64,000 nt of DNA from assembly GCA_021155205.1 (NCBI GenBank), contig JAJNPS010000027.1:14043-78042 (forward strand), read 5' to 3'. Made by a program: the position numbers and the translations under genes. The notes under the pieces are model-generated. The model saw only the letters and a program-made list of their open reading frames with translations. It ran no database searches and was not told the DNA's origin. This DNA comes from Rhodobacterales bacterium (GTDB lineage: Bacteria; Pseudomonadota; Alphaproteobacteria; Rhodobacterales; Rhodobacteraceae). Of the stretch, positions 45,172 to 53,921 are shown one piece after another (the first letter of the stretch is position 1; every line of letters begins with the position of its first letter).

Positions 45172-45621
45172 ATGAACACCGCGACCGATTATACCAAAGT
45201 TATGCAAGACATGATGGCTTCGTTCCCGATCGACGCATCGTCCATGCAGAACGCATTCAAGACCCAGGCCGCCATGGCCGAAAAGTTCTCCAAAGTGGCC
45301 CTCGAAGCCGCCGAGAAATCGACCGAGATCACCTCGAAATGGGCCAAGGACACGCTGGTCAGGCTCAGCGATGTCTCCAAAGCCAAGACCGACCCGGCTG
45401 ACTACACCAAAGCCGCGACCGATTTCGCCTCCGCCGCTGCCGAGATGGCTGCCGAGCACATGGCTTCGTTCGCGGAAGTCGCCAAGAAAGTGCAGATGGA
45501 AACCGTCGAGCTGATGTTGTCGGCCGGCAAGGACTTCTCTGAAGACGCGACCGCTGCCGTCAAGAAAGCCACCGACGAAGTTCAGTCGGTCGCCAAGAAA
45601 GCGGCTGCCGCCGTCAAGTAA
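45172..45621 (+). CDS. phaP: Phasin
   Basis: 149 residues, mainly helical, Ala/Lys/Glu-rich, no signal peptide. FKTQAAMAEKFSKVALEAAE, WAKDTLVRLSDVSKAKTDP and FASAAAEMAAEHMASFAEVA are typical of phasins that coat PHB granules. AGGAGA precedes the ATG. Between the PhaR-box promoter and a strong terminator, so it is a separate, highly expressed unit. Confidence 0.95.
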   Translation: MNTATDYTKVMQDMMASFPIDASSMQNAFKTQAAMAEKFSKVALEAAEKSTEITSKWAKDTLVRLSDVSKAKTDPADYTKAATDFASAAAEMAAEHMASFAEVAKKVQMETVELMLSAGKDFSEDATAAVKKATDEVQSVAKKAAAAVK

Positions 45622-45659
45622 TCGCCCCCCGGCGATAACTGTTGAAGCGTAGCGATTGC

Positions 45660-45690
45660 GGGCGGGTCTTTGGACCCGCCCTTTCTTTTT
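45660..45690 (+). terminator. Intrinsic terminator after phaP
   Basis: GGGCGGGTC-TTTG-GACCCGCCC then TTTCTTTTT, 9-bp perfect stem, 39 bases after the phaP stop. Confidence 0.93.
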
Positions 45691-45745
45691 CTGCAGCGCT
45701 CTCGTAAGCTTCTCTGCACGCGCACAATGTGGGAAGGCAGTAACG

Positions 45746-46309
45746 ATGGCCGATACCGAAAAACCGCTTTTGATCAAGCGCTATGCCAGCCGTCGGCTCT
45801 ACAACACCGAGACGTCGGATTACGTGACGCTTGAGGATGTCGCGGGATTTATCCGGGCGGGGCGCGAGGTACAGATCGTCGACCTGAAGTCCGGCGATGA
45901 TCTGACGCGGCAGTATCTGTTGCAGATCGTGGCCGAACACGAAAGCAAGGGCGAAAGTGTCCTGCCCGTTCACGTGCTGACCGACCTTGTCCGCAGCTAT
46001 ACCACCGGCATGCAGTCCGTGGTGCCGCAGTTTCTGGCGGCATCGTTCGAGATGCTGCGCGACAGCCAGACCAAGATGATGGAAAACCTGACCACCATCC
46101 CCAACCCACTGGCCGCGATGCCCGGCTTTGACGCGCTGCGCAAACAGCAAGAGGCATTCCTGAAAACCGTGTTGGGCGGCATGCCGGGATGGTCTGGGTC
46201 CGGGCCAGGACGTGAAGATGCGGCCACGCCCGCCGCCAGCAAGGAAGAAGAACTGGCCGCCATCAAGAAGCAACTGGCCGACCTGCAGAACAAACTGTCA
46301 AAACTCTGA
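45746..46309 (+). CDS. phaR: Polyhydroxyalkanoate synthesis repressor PhaR
   Basis: 187 residues. N-terminal PHB accumulation-regulator DNA-binding domain (LIKRYASRRLYNTETSDYVT, LEDVAGFIRAGREVQIVDL) and a PHB-binding region with SYTTGMQSVVPQFLAASFEM. A C-terminal coiled coil follows (EEELAAIKKQLADLQNKLSK). Binds CTGC-N3-4-GCAG and free PHB. Its own promoter follows the phaP terminator; CTGCA-rich sequence at 45691-45715 may allow autorepression. Confidence 0.95.
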   Translation: MADTEKPLLIKRYASRRLYNTETSDYVTLEDVAGFIRAGREVQIVDLKSGDDLTRQYLLQIVAEHESKGESVLPVHVLTDLVRSYTTGMQSVVPQFLAASFEMLRDSQTKMMENLTTIPNPLAAMPGFDALRKQQEAFLKTVLGGMPGWSGSGPGREDAATPAASKEEELAAIKKQLADLQNKLSKL

Positions 46310-46333
46310 TCCTTGGCCAGAACGGGGGCGCCC

Positions 46334-47284
46334 ATGTCGGGCCAGGACGGACGGGTGACGCTTTGGGGGGTCGAGGTCTTTGTTGCCGCCGCCGAAGAAG
46401 GAGCAATTTCGTCGGCTGCGCGTCGGCTTGGTGTCAGCCCGTCGGCCGTCAGCCAGCAACTCTCAGGTCTTGAGGCGGCACTTGGGGCGGTCCTGCTTGA
46501 CCGATCGGCCCGACCGTTGCGGACAACCCCCGCCGGGGCGATGTTCCGCAAGCATGCCCAGACCATGCTGAATGCGGCGGCCGAGGCGCAGGCCGAACTG
46601 GCGCGCGCCGACCTGTCGTCGCTGACCACGCTGCGCCTTGGCATGATCGAGGATTTCGACGCCGATGTCACGCCGCGCCTGCTGCAGGCTTTGGCGCAGG
46701 ATCTGCGCGGCTGCCGGTTTCTATTGGAAACGGGGGCCAGCCACCGCCTGCTGGACCAGCTGGAGGCGCGCGCGCTTGATATCGTTGTCGCGGCCGATGC
46801 CGATTCGGCGCTGGCCGAGGATGGCGACTGGCGCGAGGCGCATCCATTGATGGCAGAACCCTTTGTCGCGATCACCGCCCGTGGTCACGACATCGCCGAC
46901 CAGCCCTTGATCCTGTATTCTGCCCGACACCTGATGGGACGGCGCATTTCCAACCATCTGGCGCAACTGGGCATTCGCCCGGCGCATCGGTTCGAACTTG
47001 ACAGCTATCATGCGATCCTCGCCATGGTGGCGGGCGGGGCGGGCTGGACGATCCTGACGCCGCTCGCGCTCCATCACGCGGCCCGGTTCCGGGACGAGGT
47101 CGCCATGCAGCCCCTGCCCTTTGCGCCCCTGGAACGTCGGCTGTCGCTGTCGGCCCGCGCCGGTGTGCTGCATGAGATGCCGGGCCAGGTCGCCGCACGC
47201 CTGCGCGGCTTGTTGCAGGACCAGATCATTGCACCGGCCATTGCGGCCTGGCCGATGCTGCAGGGGAAATTGCGGCTGCTGTAG
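46334..47284 (+). CDS. LysR-family transcriptional regulator
   Basis: 316 residues from the ATG at 46334 (a TTG at 46313 in frame is less likely). The HTH is in residues 10-60 (VEVFVAAAEEGAISSAARRL, SPSAVSQQLSGLEAALGA). The effector domain (from about 95) includes LRLGMIEDFDADVTPRLLQ. No clear target; phaR ends 24 bases upstream and a DegT-type gene is convergent. Function unknown beyond regulation. Confidence 0.85.
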   Translation: MSGQDGRVTLWGVEVFVAAAEEGAISSAARRLGVSPSAVSQQLSGLEAALGAVLLDRSARPLRTTPAGAMFRKHAQTMLNAAAEAQAELARADLSSLTTLRLGMIEDFDADVTPRLLQALAQDLRGCRFLLETGASHRLLDQLEARALDIVVAADADSALAEDGDWREAHPLMAEPFVAITARGHDIADQPLILYSARHLMGRRISNHLAQLGIRPAHRFELDSYHAILAMVAGGAGWTILTPLALHHAARFRDEVAMQPLPFAPLERRLSLSARAGVLHEMPGQVAARLRGLLQDQIIAPAIAAWPMLQGKLRLL

Positions 47285-47294
47285 CCAGGCCAGA

Positions 47295-48485
47295 TCAGGC
47301 GGGGCGCGCCTCTGCGGCGGCGGCGATCAGCGCCTCGGCGATAAAATCCAGTTCCTTCGGCGTCAGGCGCGTCGGAAGGCGCACGTCACAGGCCCGCATC
47401 AGCATGGCGCGCGTCCGGGGCAAGTCGGGCTGAGGCCCAAGGAACTGCCAGTTCCAGAACGCCCGCGCATTCCCTTCGCTGAGGCCAAAGACCTGCACCG
47501 CAACGCCCCGCGCCTTGGCTGCGGCCTGAAAGCCCAGCGCCTGCGCATCGCTCCAGGGACCGGAGAGGTTGAACTGGATCGAGTCCGGCGCGCGCAGCTC
47601 CGGCCCAAGCGGTTCCGGCACCACGAAGTATCCGCTGCCGTTCAGAAGGTCCGCGACATGGTCGTGGTTCATCCGGCCCTGACGCACCCGGCGGTCGATT
47701 TCCAGGATTTGCGGGCGGATCACCGCTGCCGAAAGGTTCTGCAGGCGCAGATTGTAGAGCGGCAGCCTGTTCTGCCAGTGCCCGAAACTGTTCTGCAGAC
47801 CGGGATGCTTTTTCCAGTTCTGCTCATACGCGCCCGACATGATCACGGCGCGGGCGGCAACTTCGGGGTCATCAGTGACAAGAATGCCGCCCTCGCCTGC
47901 GTTCACCATCTTGTAGGACTGAAAGCTGAAACAGCCGACCTGCCCGATGGTGCCGATGTTGCAGCCGTTCCAGGTCGTGCCCAGCGAATGCGCAGCATCC
48001 TCGATCACCGGAATGCCGACGGCATCGCATAGCGCCATGATCGCATCCATGTCGGACGTGTGGCCGCGCATGTGGCTGATCATCACCGCGCCTGCACCCG
48101 GCAGCTTGGCCGCGAAGTCATCCATGTCGATGCGGTAGGTGTCGCCCACCTCGACCAGCACCGGTTCGCAGTCGGCGTGGACCACCGCAGAGGGGACAGC
48201 CGCAAAGGTAAAGGCAGGGATCAGCACTCGCGATCCGCGCGGCAGGTCCAGCGCCTTCAATGACAGGAAGAGGGCGGCAGAGCAGGACGAGACCGCCAGC
48301 GCATAACGCGATCCCAGATACTCGGCAAACTCCGCCTCGAGCAGGGCAACGGGGGAGGCATCCGGCGCGGTGTAGCGGAAAAGGTCCCCGCTCAGCAGCA
48401 GGCGGTCGATCTCGGCCCGCGCTGCCTCGGGGATCGGCTCGGCGTCATAGACGTTGGGCGCGTGCATCTGTCCGTCGGGGGCCAT
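47295..48485 (-). CDS. DegT/DnrJ/EryC1/StrS aminotransferase
   Basis: 396 residues, PLP-dependent sugar aminotransferase family. AVSSCSAALFLSLKAL, IPAFTFAAVPSAV, VIEDAAHSLGTTWNG and PLP Lys in FSFQSYKMVNAGEGG are in place. Such enzymes aminate keto sugars for surface polysaccharides or secondary metabolites, but no other sugar genes are adjacent, so it is an orphan here. An AHBA synthase-like or glutamine-dependent variant cannot be excluded. Confidence 0.88.
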   Translation of the reverse strand: MAPDGQMHAPNVYDAEPIPEAARAEIDRLLLSGDLFRYTAPDASPVALLEAEFAEYLGSRYALAVSSCSAALFLSLKALDLPRGSRVLIPAFTFAAVPSAVVHADCEPVLVEVGDTYRIDMDDFAAKLPGAGAVMISHMRGHTSDMDAIMALCDAVGIPVIEDAAHSLGTTWNGCNIGTIGQVGCFSFQSYKMVNAGEGGILVTDDPEVAARAVIMSGAYEQNWKKHPGLQNSFGHWQNRLPLYNLRLQNLSAAVIRPQILEIDRRVRQGRMNHDHVADLLNGSGYFVVPEPLGPELRAPDSIQFNLSGPWSDAQALGFQAAAKARGVAVQVFGLSEGNARAFWNWQFLGPQPDLPRTRAMLMRACDVRLPTRLTPKELDFIAEALIAAAAEARPA

Positions 48486-48578
48486 TCTGCATCTTTTCTA
48501 AATGTCAACTTTAGCAAACCTGTACAAAAGAGCTTGGGCAAAGACCAGTGACATCTTGATGACACGGCCACAACTTGC

Positions 48579-49133
48579 CTATTTCGAACGCGCTGCCCGG
48601 GCCTCGATCGTTGTCATGGCAAGGTCGATCTCATGCCAGGCGGTGCGGACCATGGACCGAAAGACCATCACATCAATGCGGCCAGTCGCCAGGCGCAGGA
48701 TGATCGCCTGCATGTGGTAGAGCGGCGCACGGATCGCGGTACCAACGGGAAAGTGTTGCGGTCGCAGGTCGATGGGCACCCATCGGATCAGCGCCTCGTG
48801 CGCCGCAGGCCCGTCGACCGACAGCCCAGCCCAGCCGTCAGATTGATCTGTCACCGCGGCAATCTCGGGCGGGATCGCGGGCGCGGCGGCGCCGATCAGA
48901 AAGGCCTGGTCGCGCCCCGTCCAGATCAGGCGCGCATCGCCCGATTGCGACACCGTGTTTGGCGCAGGGAAGGCCAGCCCCAACGGCTTCAGGACCTTGG
49001 CGATGGCCTTGGACTGTCCGGGGTAAAGCGCGATGGATGTAATGGCCTCCATCGGGGTTTCTGACAGGCGCAAGGCACCCCGCGTCACCGGGGGCCGTCC
49101 TGCCAATGGGGATTTTGCGATCAGCTCAGGCAC
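48579..49133 (-). CDS. soxG: Sarcosine oxidase gamma subunit
   Basis: 184 residues from a GTG at 49133 (VPELIAKSPLAGRPPVTRGA, matching SoxG starts). Typical pieces: LKPLGLAFPAPNT, RLIWTGRDQAFLIG, DQSDGWAGLSVDGP, WVPIDLRPQHFPVGTAIRAP. Structural subunit of the heterotetrameric oxidase. Overlaps soxA by 8 bases. Last gene of soxBDAG. Confidence 0.93.
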   Translation of the reverse strand: MPELIAKSPLAGRPPVTRGALRLSETPMEAITSIALYPGQSKAIAKVLKPLGLAFPAPNTVSQSGDARLIWTGRDQAFLIGAAAPAIPPEIAAVTDQSDGWAGLSVDGPAAHEALIRWVPIDLRPQHFPVGTAIRAPLYHMQAIILRLATGRIDVMVFRSMVRTAWHEIDLAMTTIEARAARSK

Positions 49134-52044
49134 GCAGCTTCTCCCCCGTTGGGTCGTGGAACACCGGGTCGCAGATTTCCACCACCAGGTCGACGTCTCG
49201 CATGTGATCGACAAGGCGCAGCTTTTCCCCGTGACGGGCGCGACCGTTCTTCAGGAATCCCATGCCCAGCCAAAGGTTCAGCGTAGGCGACCAGCACACC
49301 GAGGTGACATATCCCTGCGATGTTTCGCGCTTGATCGCGTCGCCTTGGTTGAACAGATGCGCGCCCGCCACCAGCGCCGTCTCGCCGCTGACCTTTATGC
49401 CGACCATCTGCTCTCGCTCTGGCCCGACCAGACCCGGACGCGCGGCGCTCGCCTTGCCGATGCAGTCCTTTTTCGCAGAAATCATCCTGTCCATCCCGAT
49501 GTCGAAAGCGGTCACGCGGCCATGGATTTCAGCGTGGGTGATGAACCCCTTTTCAATGCGCAGGACGTTCAGCGCCTCCATCCCGTATGGTCCGCCGCCC
49601 ATCGTCTCGGCCCGCGCCACAAGGTCACGGAACAGCGCCTCGCCATAGCGGGTCGGCACGGCAATCTCGTATCCCTCTTCACCCGAGAACGAGATGCGGA
49701 ACAGGCGACCGTCCACGCCACCGACCTTGATCGGGGCGACCCCCATGAACGGCAGCTCGACCGGCGTCTCAAGGAACGAATTGACCAGTGACCGTGCCTG
49801 TGGACCCGCCACGGCAAACTGCGCCCAGCCTTCGGTGACAGAGACGAAACGGACATTCCAGTCGGCGCAAAACGCCTGTTGCACGAAGTCCAGATGCCGC
49901 ATCACCAGACCGGCCGCCGCCGTGGTGGTGGTCATCAGATAGTGGGTGTCGCCCAGCCGTGCCGTGGTGCCGTCGTCGAGCACAAAGCCATCCTCGCGCA
50001 GCATCAGGCCGTAGCGCACGCGCCCCACAGGCAAGGTGCTGAAGGTGTTGGAATAAACGAAATCCAGAAAGCGCGCGGCATCGGTCCCCTGGATGTCGAT
50101 CTTGCCAAGGGTGGACACGTCGGCGACCCCAACCGCCTGCCGAACCATCATTACCTCGCGGTCGCAGGATTGCCGCCAGGTCGCCTCGCCGGGTTTCGGG
50201 AAATAACTGGGGCGATACCACAGCCCCGCCTCGATCATCGGTGCGCCCCGGTCGCGGCTGGCCTGATCCGATGTCAGGAACCGCTGCGGCGCGAAACCCA
50301 TGCCGCGCCCGCCCGCGCCAAGTGCAGCGATGGAGACCGGGACATAAGGCGGACGGTAGGTCGTGGTTCCCGTTTCGGGGATCGACCTTCCCGTCGCATC
50401 GGCCAGTACCGCCAACGCCGCGACGTTGGACGACTTGCCCTGATCGGGTGCCATGCCTTGCGTCGTGTAACGCTTCATATGCTCGACGCTGGAAAAGTTT
50501 TCCTGCGCCGACAGGGCCACGTCCTTTGTCGTCACGTCATTGCCAAGGTCAAGCCAGGCGCGGCCCTTGCCCGCGACCGACCACAGCGCCGACAGCCGGT
50601 AAGGCGCATCCTCGGCCTCGGGGAGCGCGATGACGGCGGGGCGCATGTCCATGTCAGACAAGGCCTGAGCCGCCGCGGCGTGCCCTGCGGAAAGACAGCC
50701 ACGGGTCGAGAAAGTCCCGTTCGCCGCTCCCGCCGCAATCAGACCAGGCACTGCCCCATCCTGCGGGACAAAGGCGGCAAGCTCGTCGCTCCACCGGGGA
50801 CGCCCGTTCATATGGCAGGTCAGATGCAGCGTCGGGTTCCAGCCGCCAGAGACGCCAAGCGTATCCGTCTCGACCTCGATCCGCTCGCTGCCCATTTGCA
50901 CTGTGATCTGGCGCAACCCAAGTCGGCCTTTGGTATCGACCACCTGCGCGCCGGCGTGAACGATGGTGCCGTCCTCCATCTGCGCATCGGGGCGGCTGTC
51001 GATGATGGCGACAACCGGCACGCCCGCGCCGATCATCGCCCGTGCCGTCGCCCGCGCCCCGTCGTTGTTGGCGAAAAGCGTGACGCGCTTGCCGGGCGCC
51101 ACGCCGTAAAGGTTCAGATAGCTGCGAAGCGCCCCGGCCATCATGATGCCGGGCCGGTCATTCATCGGGAACGCGATGCTGCGCTCCAATGCGCCCGAGG
51201 CAAGGATCGCCCGCTTGGCCACGATCCGCCAGAAACACTCGCGCGGCAGGTCGGCGCGGGCGGGTTGGTGCAGGCCGACACGCTCCAGCGCACCGTAGGT
51301 ACCGTGGTCATAGACACCCGTCACCGTCGTTCGCCGCATGATCCGCACATTGGGCAGGCCCGCCAGTTCGGCCAGAACCTCGGCCACCCAGTCCGCCCCG
51401 GGCTTGCCCCCGACCATGAGGTCGTCCGCCAGCACCCGCCCGCCAAGCCGCGCCTCTTCCTCGGCCAGGATCACGTCCGCGCCGGACCGCGCTGCCGTCA
51501 GTGCCGCCATCAGGCCCGCAGGACCGGACCCGATCACCAACAGATCGCAGAACGCATAGGCCTTTTCGTAAAGTCCCTCGTCGTGGCGACCCGACAGGCT
51601 GCCAAGACCGGCGGCGCGACGGATCAGCGGTTCATAGAGCTTTTCCCAGAACGCGCGGGGCCACATGAAGGTCTTGTAGTAGAACCCGGCGCTGAAGAAC
51701 GGCGACATCAGGTCGTTGATCGCCATCCCGTCGAATTTCAGGCTGGGCCAGCGGTTCTGGCTGCGGGCATTCAACCCCTCGAACACCTCCTGCACCGTGG
51801 CGCGGACGTTCGGCGTCTGGTTCCTGGCCCCGATGATCTCGACCAGCGCGTTCGGTTCTTCGGACCCTGCCGTCATCACCCCGCGCGGGCGGTGATACTT
51901 GAAACTGCGCCCCATCAGCGTGACGTCATTGGCCAAAAGGGCCGAGGCGAGGGTGTCGCCCCGATAGCCGCCATAGGCGCGTCCGTCGAAGGTGAAGCGG
52001 ACGGGTTTGGTCCGGTCGATAAGGCCCTTGCCGTCGATCCTCAT
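49126..52044 (-). CDS. soxA: Sarcosine oxidase alpha subunit
   Basis: 972 residues, full length. The N-terminal part (GLIDRTKPVRFTFDGRAYGG, GDTLASALLANDVTLMGRSF) belongs to the ferredoxin-like domain, followed by a dinucleotide fold (CDLLVIGSGPAGLMAALTAA) for NAD/FAD and a folate-binding GcvT-like C-terminal half (EGYEIAVPTRYGEALFRD, ALNVLRIEKGFITHAEI). Oxidises sarcosine to glycine and, with THF, yields methylene-THF and H2O2. Start overlaps soxD by 4 bases. Confidence 0.96.
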   Translation of the reverse strand: MRIDGKGLIDRTKPVRFTFDGRAYGGYRGDTLASALLANDVTLMGRSFKYHRPRGVMTAGSEEPNALVEIIGARNQTPNVRATVQEVFEGLNARSQNRWPSLKFDGMAINDLMSPFFSAGFYYKTFMWPRAFWEKLYEPLIRRAAGLGSLSGRHDEGLYEKAYAFCDLLVIGSGPAGLMAALTAARSGADVILAEEEARLGGRVLADDLMVGGKPGADWVAEVLAELAGLPNVRIMRRTTVTGVYDHGTYGALERVGLHQPARADLPRECFWRIVAKRAILASGALERSIAFPMNDRPGIMMAGALRSYLNLYGVAPGKRVTLFANNDGARATARAMIGAGVPVVAIIDSRPDAQMEDGTIVHAGAQVVDTKGRLGLRQITVQMGSERIEVETDTLGVSGGWNPTLHLTCHMNGRPRWSDELAAFVPQDGAVPGLIAAGAANGTFSTRGCLSAGHAAAAQALSDMDMRPAVIALPEAEDAPYRLSALWSVAGKGRAWLDLGNDVTTKDVALSAQENFSSVEHMKRYTTQGMAPDQGKSSNVAALAVLADATGRSIPETGTTTYRPPYVPVSIAALGAGGRGMGFAPQRFLTSDQASRDRGAPMIEAGLWYRPSYFPKPGEATWRQSCDREVMMVRQAVGVADVSTLGKIDIQGTDAARFLDFVYSNTFSTLPVGRVRYGLMLREDGFVLDDGTTARLGDTHYLMTTTTAAAGLVMRHLDFVQQAFCADWNVRFVSVTEGWAQFAVAGPQARSLVNSFLETPVELPFMGVAPIKVGGVDGRLFRISFSGEEGYEIAVPTRYGEALFRDLVARAETMGGGPYGMEALNVLRIEKGFITHAEIHGRVTAFDIGMDRMISAKKDCIGKASAARPGLVGPEREQMVGIKVSGETALVAGAHLFNQGDAIKRETSQGYVTSVCWSPTLNLWLGMGFLKNGRARHGEKLRLVDHMRDVDLVVEICDPVFHDPTGEKLRA

Positions 52045-52313
52045 CGCGCGGCCCCCTTGCGGTCGGCCACAAGCGCGGTTTCCAGCACCTCATGCGTCAC
52101 GGTGTTGCGGGTGACGAGAAGCCACTGGGAACAGCCAAGTTCATGATACCAGAGATCTTTCGTCACCCCCGCGGGGTTATCGCGCAGATGCAGGTAGTGG
52201 TCCCAGGCTTCGGGGTCGGCACCTTGTGCGGGGCGGTTCAGGTAGTCCTCGGACCCGTAGTAGTAGAACTCGCGCCGGTCGCGGGGTCCGCAAAGGGGGC
52301 AGGTCAGGCGCAT
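52041..52313 (-). CDS. soxD: Sarcosine oxidase delta subunit
   Basis: 90 residues with the zinc site of the family: CPLC at residues 5-8 and H-x3-C in LWYHELGCSQWL. RREFYYYGSEDYLNRP is also conserved. ATG at 52313. Overlaps soxA by 4 bases; separated from soxB by 180 bases containing a repeat element. Confidence 0.92.
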   Translation of the reverse strand: MRLTCPLCGPRDRREFYYYGSEDYLNRPAQGADPEAWDHYLHLRDNPAGVTKDLWYHELGCSQWLLVTRNTVTHEVLETALVADRKGAAR

Positions 52314-52333
52314 CTGGTTCCCCTTGGGGTGAG

Positions 52334-52456
52334 GCCCCCCCACCCTTGCCCTCCCCCACAGAGGGGGAGGGAAGCGCCGACTTCCGCCATTTGCGCCAGT
52401 CGATTGCCGCCTGTCGTTCCTCTCCCCCTCCTGGGGAGGGGATGGGGGTGGGGGGC
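52334..52456. repeat. BIME/REP-like GC-rich repeat inside the sox operon
   Basis: Two hairpins CCCTCCCCC-ACAGA-GGGGGAGGG (52349-52371) and CCCCTCC-TGG-GGAGGGG (52425-52441), enclosed by nearly matching outer arms GCCCCCCCACCC (52334-52345) and GGGTGGGGGGC (52446-52456). The design and base use resemble REP/BIME elements moved by RAYT transposases. It separates soxB from soxDAG and may affect mRNA stability. Confidence 0.75.
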
Positions 52457-52493
52457 GGTCGAGGCAAATATCGGGGCGTTGATCATGCTCATC

Positions 52494-53744
52494 TCAATGC
52501 AGGTTATGCTGGCTGCCGGTGCCTTCTTCGTCGATGATCTGGCCGAGGCGGAACCGGTCCAGCCGGAACCTCGCTGCCACCTCATGCGATTGCCCGGTCG
52601 CCATCAGATGCGCCATGCACCAGCCCGACGCAGGCACCGCCTTGAAGCCCCCATAGTTCCACCCGGCATCGAGGAACAGCCCCTCGATATGGGTCTTGTC
52701 GATGATGGGACTGCCATCCGGCGTCATGTCCATGATCCCGCCCCATGTCCGCAGGATTTTCGCCCGACCGATCATCGGCATCAGGGTCATCCCCGCCTCC
52801 ATCACATGTTCCAGCATCGGCAGGTTGCCCCGCGCGGCATAGCTTGCGTAGAAATCGAGGTCGCCGCCGAAGACGAGGCCGCCCTTGTCCGACTGGCTGA
52901 TATAGAAATGCCCCATCCCGAACGAGATCACGGAGTCAATGACCGGCTTCAACCCCTCGGTCACGAAGGCCTGCATGACATGGCTTTCAATCGGCAGCTT
53001 CAGCCCCGCCATCGCCGCAACCTGTGACGATCGCCCGGCGACCACGATCCCGACCTTGGCCGCCTTGATCGCGCCGCGCGTGGTCTGCACACCAACAACC
53101 TTGCCACCTTCGACATCAATCCCCGTCACTTCGCAGTTCTGGATCAGATCGACGCCCAGCCGGTCTGCCGCCCGCGCATAGCCCCAGGCGACCGCATCGT
53201 GCCGCGCCGTTCCGGCCCGCCGCTGCATCAGCCCGCCATAGATCGGAAAGCGGGTCTGTTCATAGTCGAGAAAGGGGAACTCTTCGCGCAGGTCGTCGCG
53301 CGTCATGAATTCGGCGTCGTCGCCCTGGTTGACGATGGCATTGCCGCGCCGCGCAGCCAGGTCGCGCTGGCCGTCGGAATGGAACAGCACCACCTGCCCG
53401 CGCTGGCTGTGCATGACGTTGTAGTTCAGCTCTCCCTCCAGCTTTTCCCACAATTTCAGGGAGTGGCTGTAGAATTCGGAATTGCCGGGGATAAAATAGT
53501 TCGCGCGCACGATGGTGGTGTTGCGCCCGATGTTGCCAGAGCCGAGATAGCCCTTTTCCAGCACCGCGATGTTACGAAGCCCGTGGTTGCGGGCCAGATA
53601 ATAGGCCGTCGACAGCCCGTGCCCGCCGCCACCGATGATGATCGCGTCATAGGCAGGCCTGGGGTCGGGGTTGCGCCAGACCGGCTTCCACCCCTTGTTG
53701 CCAAGAAGCCCTTCCTTCAGGATCTGAAGGCCCGAATAACGCAT
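52494..53744 (-). CDS. soxB: Sarcosine oxidase beta subunit
   Basis: 416 residues, FAD enzyme of the DAO family. Rossmann fold PAYDAIIIGGGGHGLSTAYYLA, plus NIGRNTTIVRANYF, VMHSQRGQVVLFHSDG, FGGDLDFYASYAARGN, IMDMTPDGSPIIDKT and GWNYGGFKAVPASGW. Carries the covalent flavin and the catalytic site for sarcosine. First gene of soxBDAG; a hairpin at 53827 separates it from gdhA. Confidence 0.96.
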   Translation of the reverse strand: MRYSGLQILKEGLLGNKGWKPVWRNPDPRPAYDAIIIGGGGHGLSTAYYLARNHGLRNIAVLEKGYLGSGNIGRNTTIVRANYFIPGNSEFYSHSLKLWEKLEGELNYNVMHSQRGQVVLFHSDGQRDLAARRGNAIVNQGDDAEFMTRDDLREEFPFLDYEQTRFPIYGGLMQRRAGTARHDAVAWGYARAADRLGVDLIQNCEVTGIDVEGGKVVGVQTTRGAIKAAKVGIVVAGRSSQVAAMAGLKLPIESHVMQAFVTEGLKPVIDSVISFGMGHFYISQSDKGGLVFGGDLDFYASYAARGNLPMLEHVMEAGMTLMPMIGRAKILRTWGGIMDMTPDGSPIIDKTHIEGLFLDAGWNYGGFKAVPASGWCMAHLMATGQSHEVAARFRLDRFRLGQIIDEEGTGSQHNLH

Positions 53745-53826
53745 GCCGCTGCCTCATTGCTTTTGCCCGCATTGAACCGGGTCAGCACAGCATATTCAAG
53801 ACGCAGCGGTAAAATCCTGCATCAGA

Positions 53827-53845
53827 CGCGACAAGAGATGTCGCG
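53827..53845 (-). terminator. Hairpin after gdhA
   Basis: CGCGAC-AAGAGAT-GTCGCG, 6-bp stem about 80 bases downstream of the gdhA stop and 80 upstream of the soxB start. Weak terminator candidate. Confidence 0.4.
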
Positions 53846-53921
53846 GATTTGAAGTCTGCCGCCAGTAGGGGCCAAAACCGGCGCAGCACGCGCCCGGATC
53901 AGCCGCTTATGGTGGCCGAGT

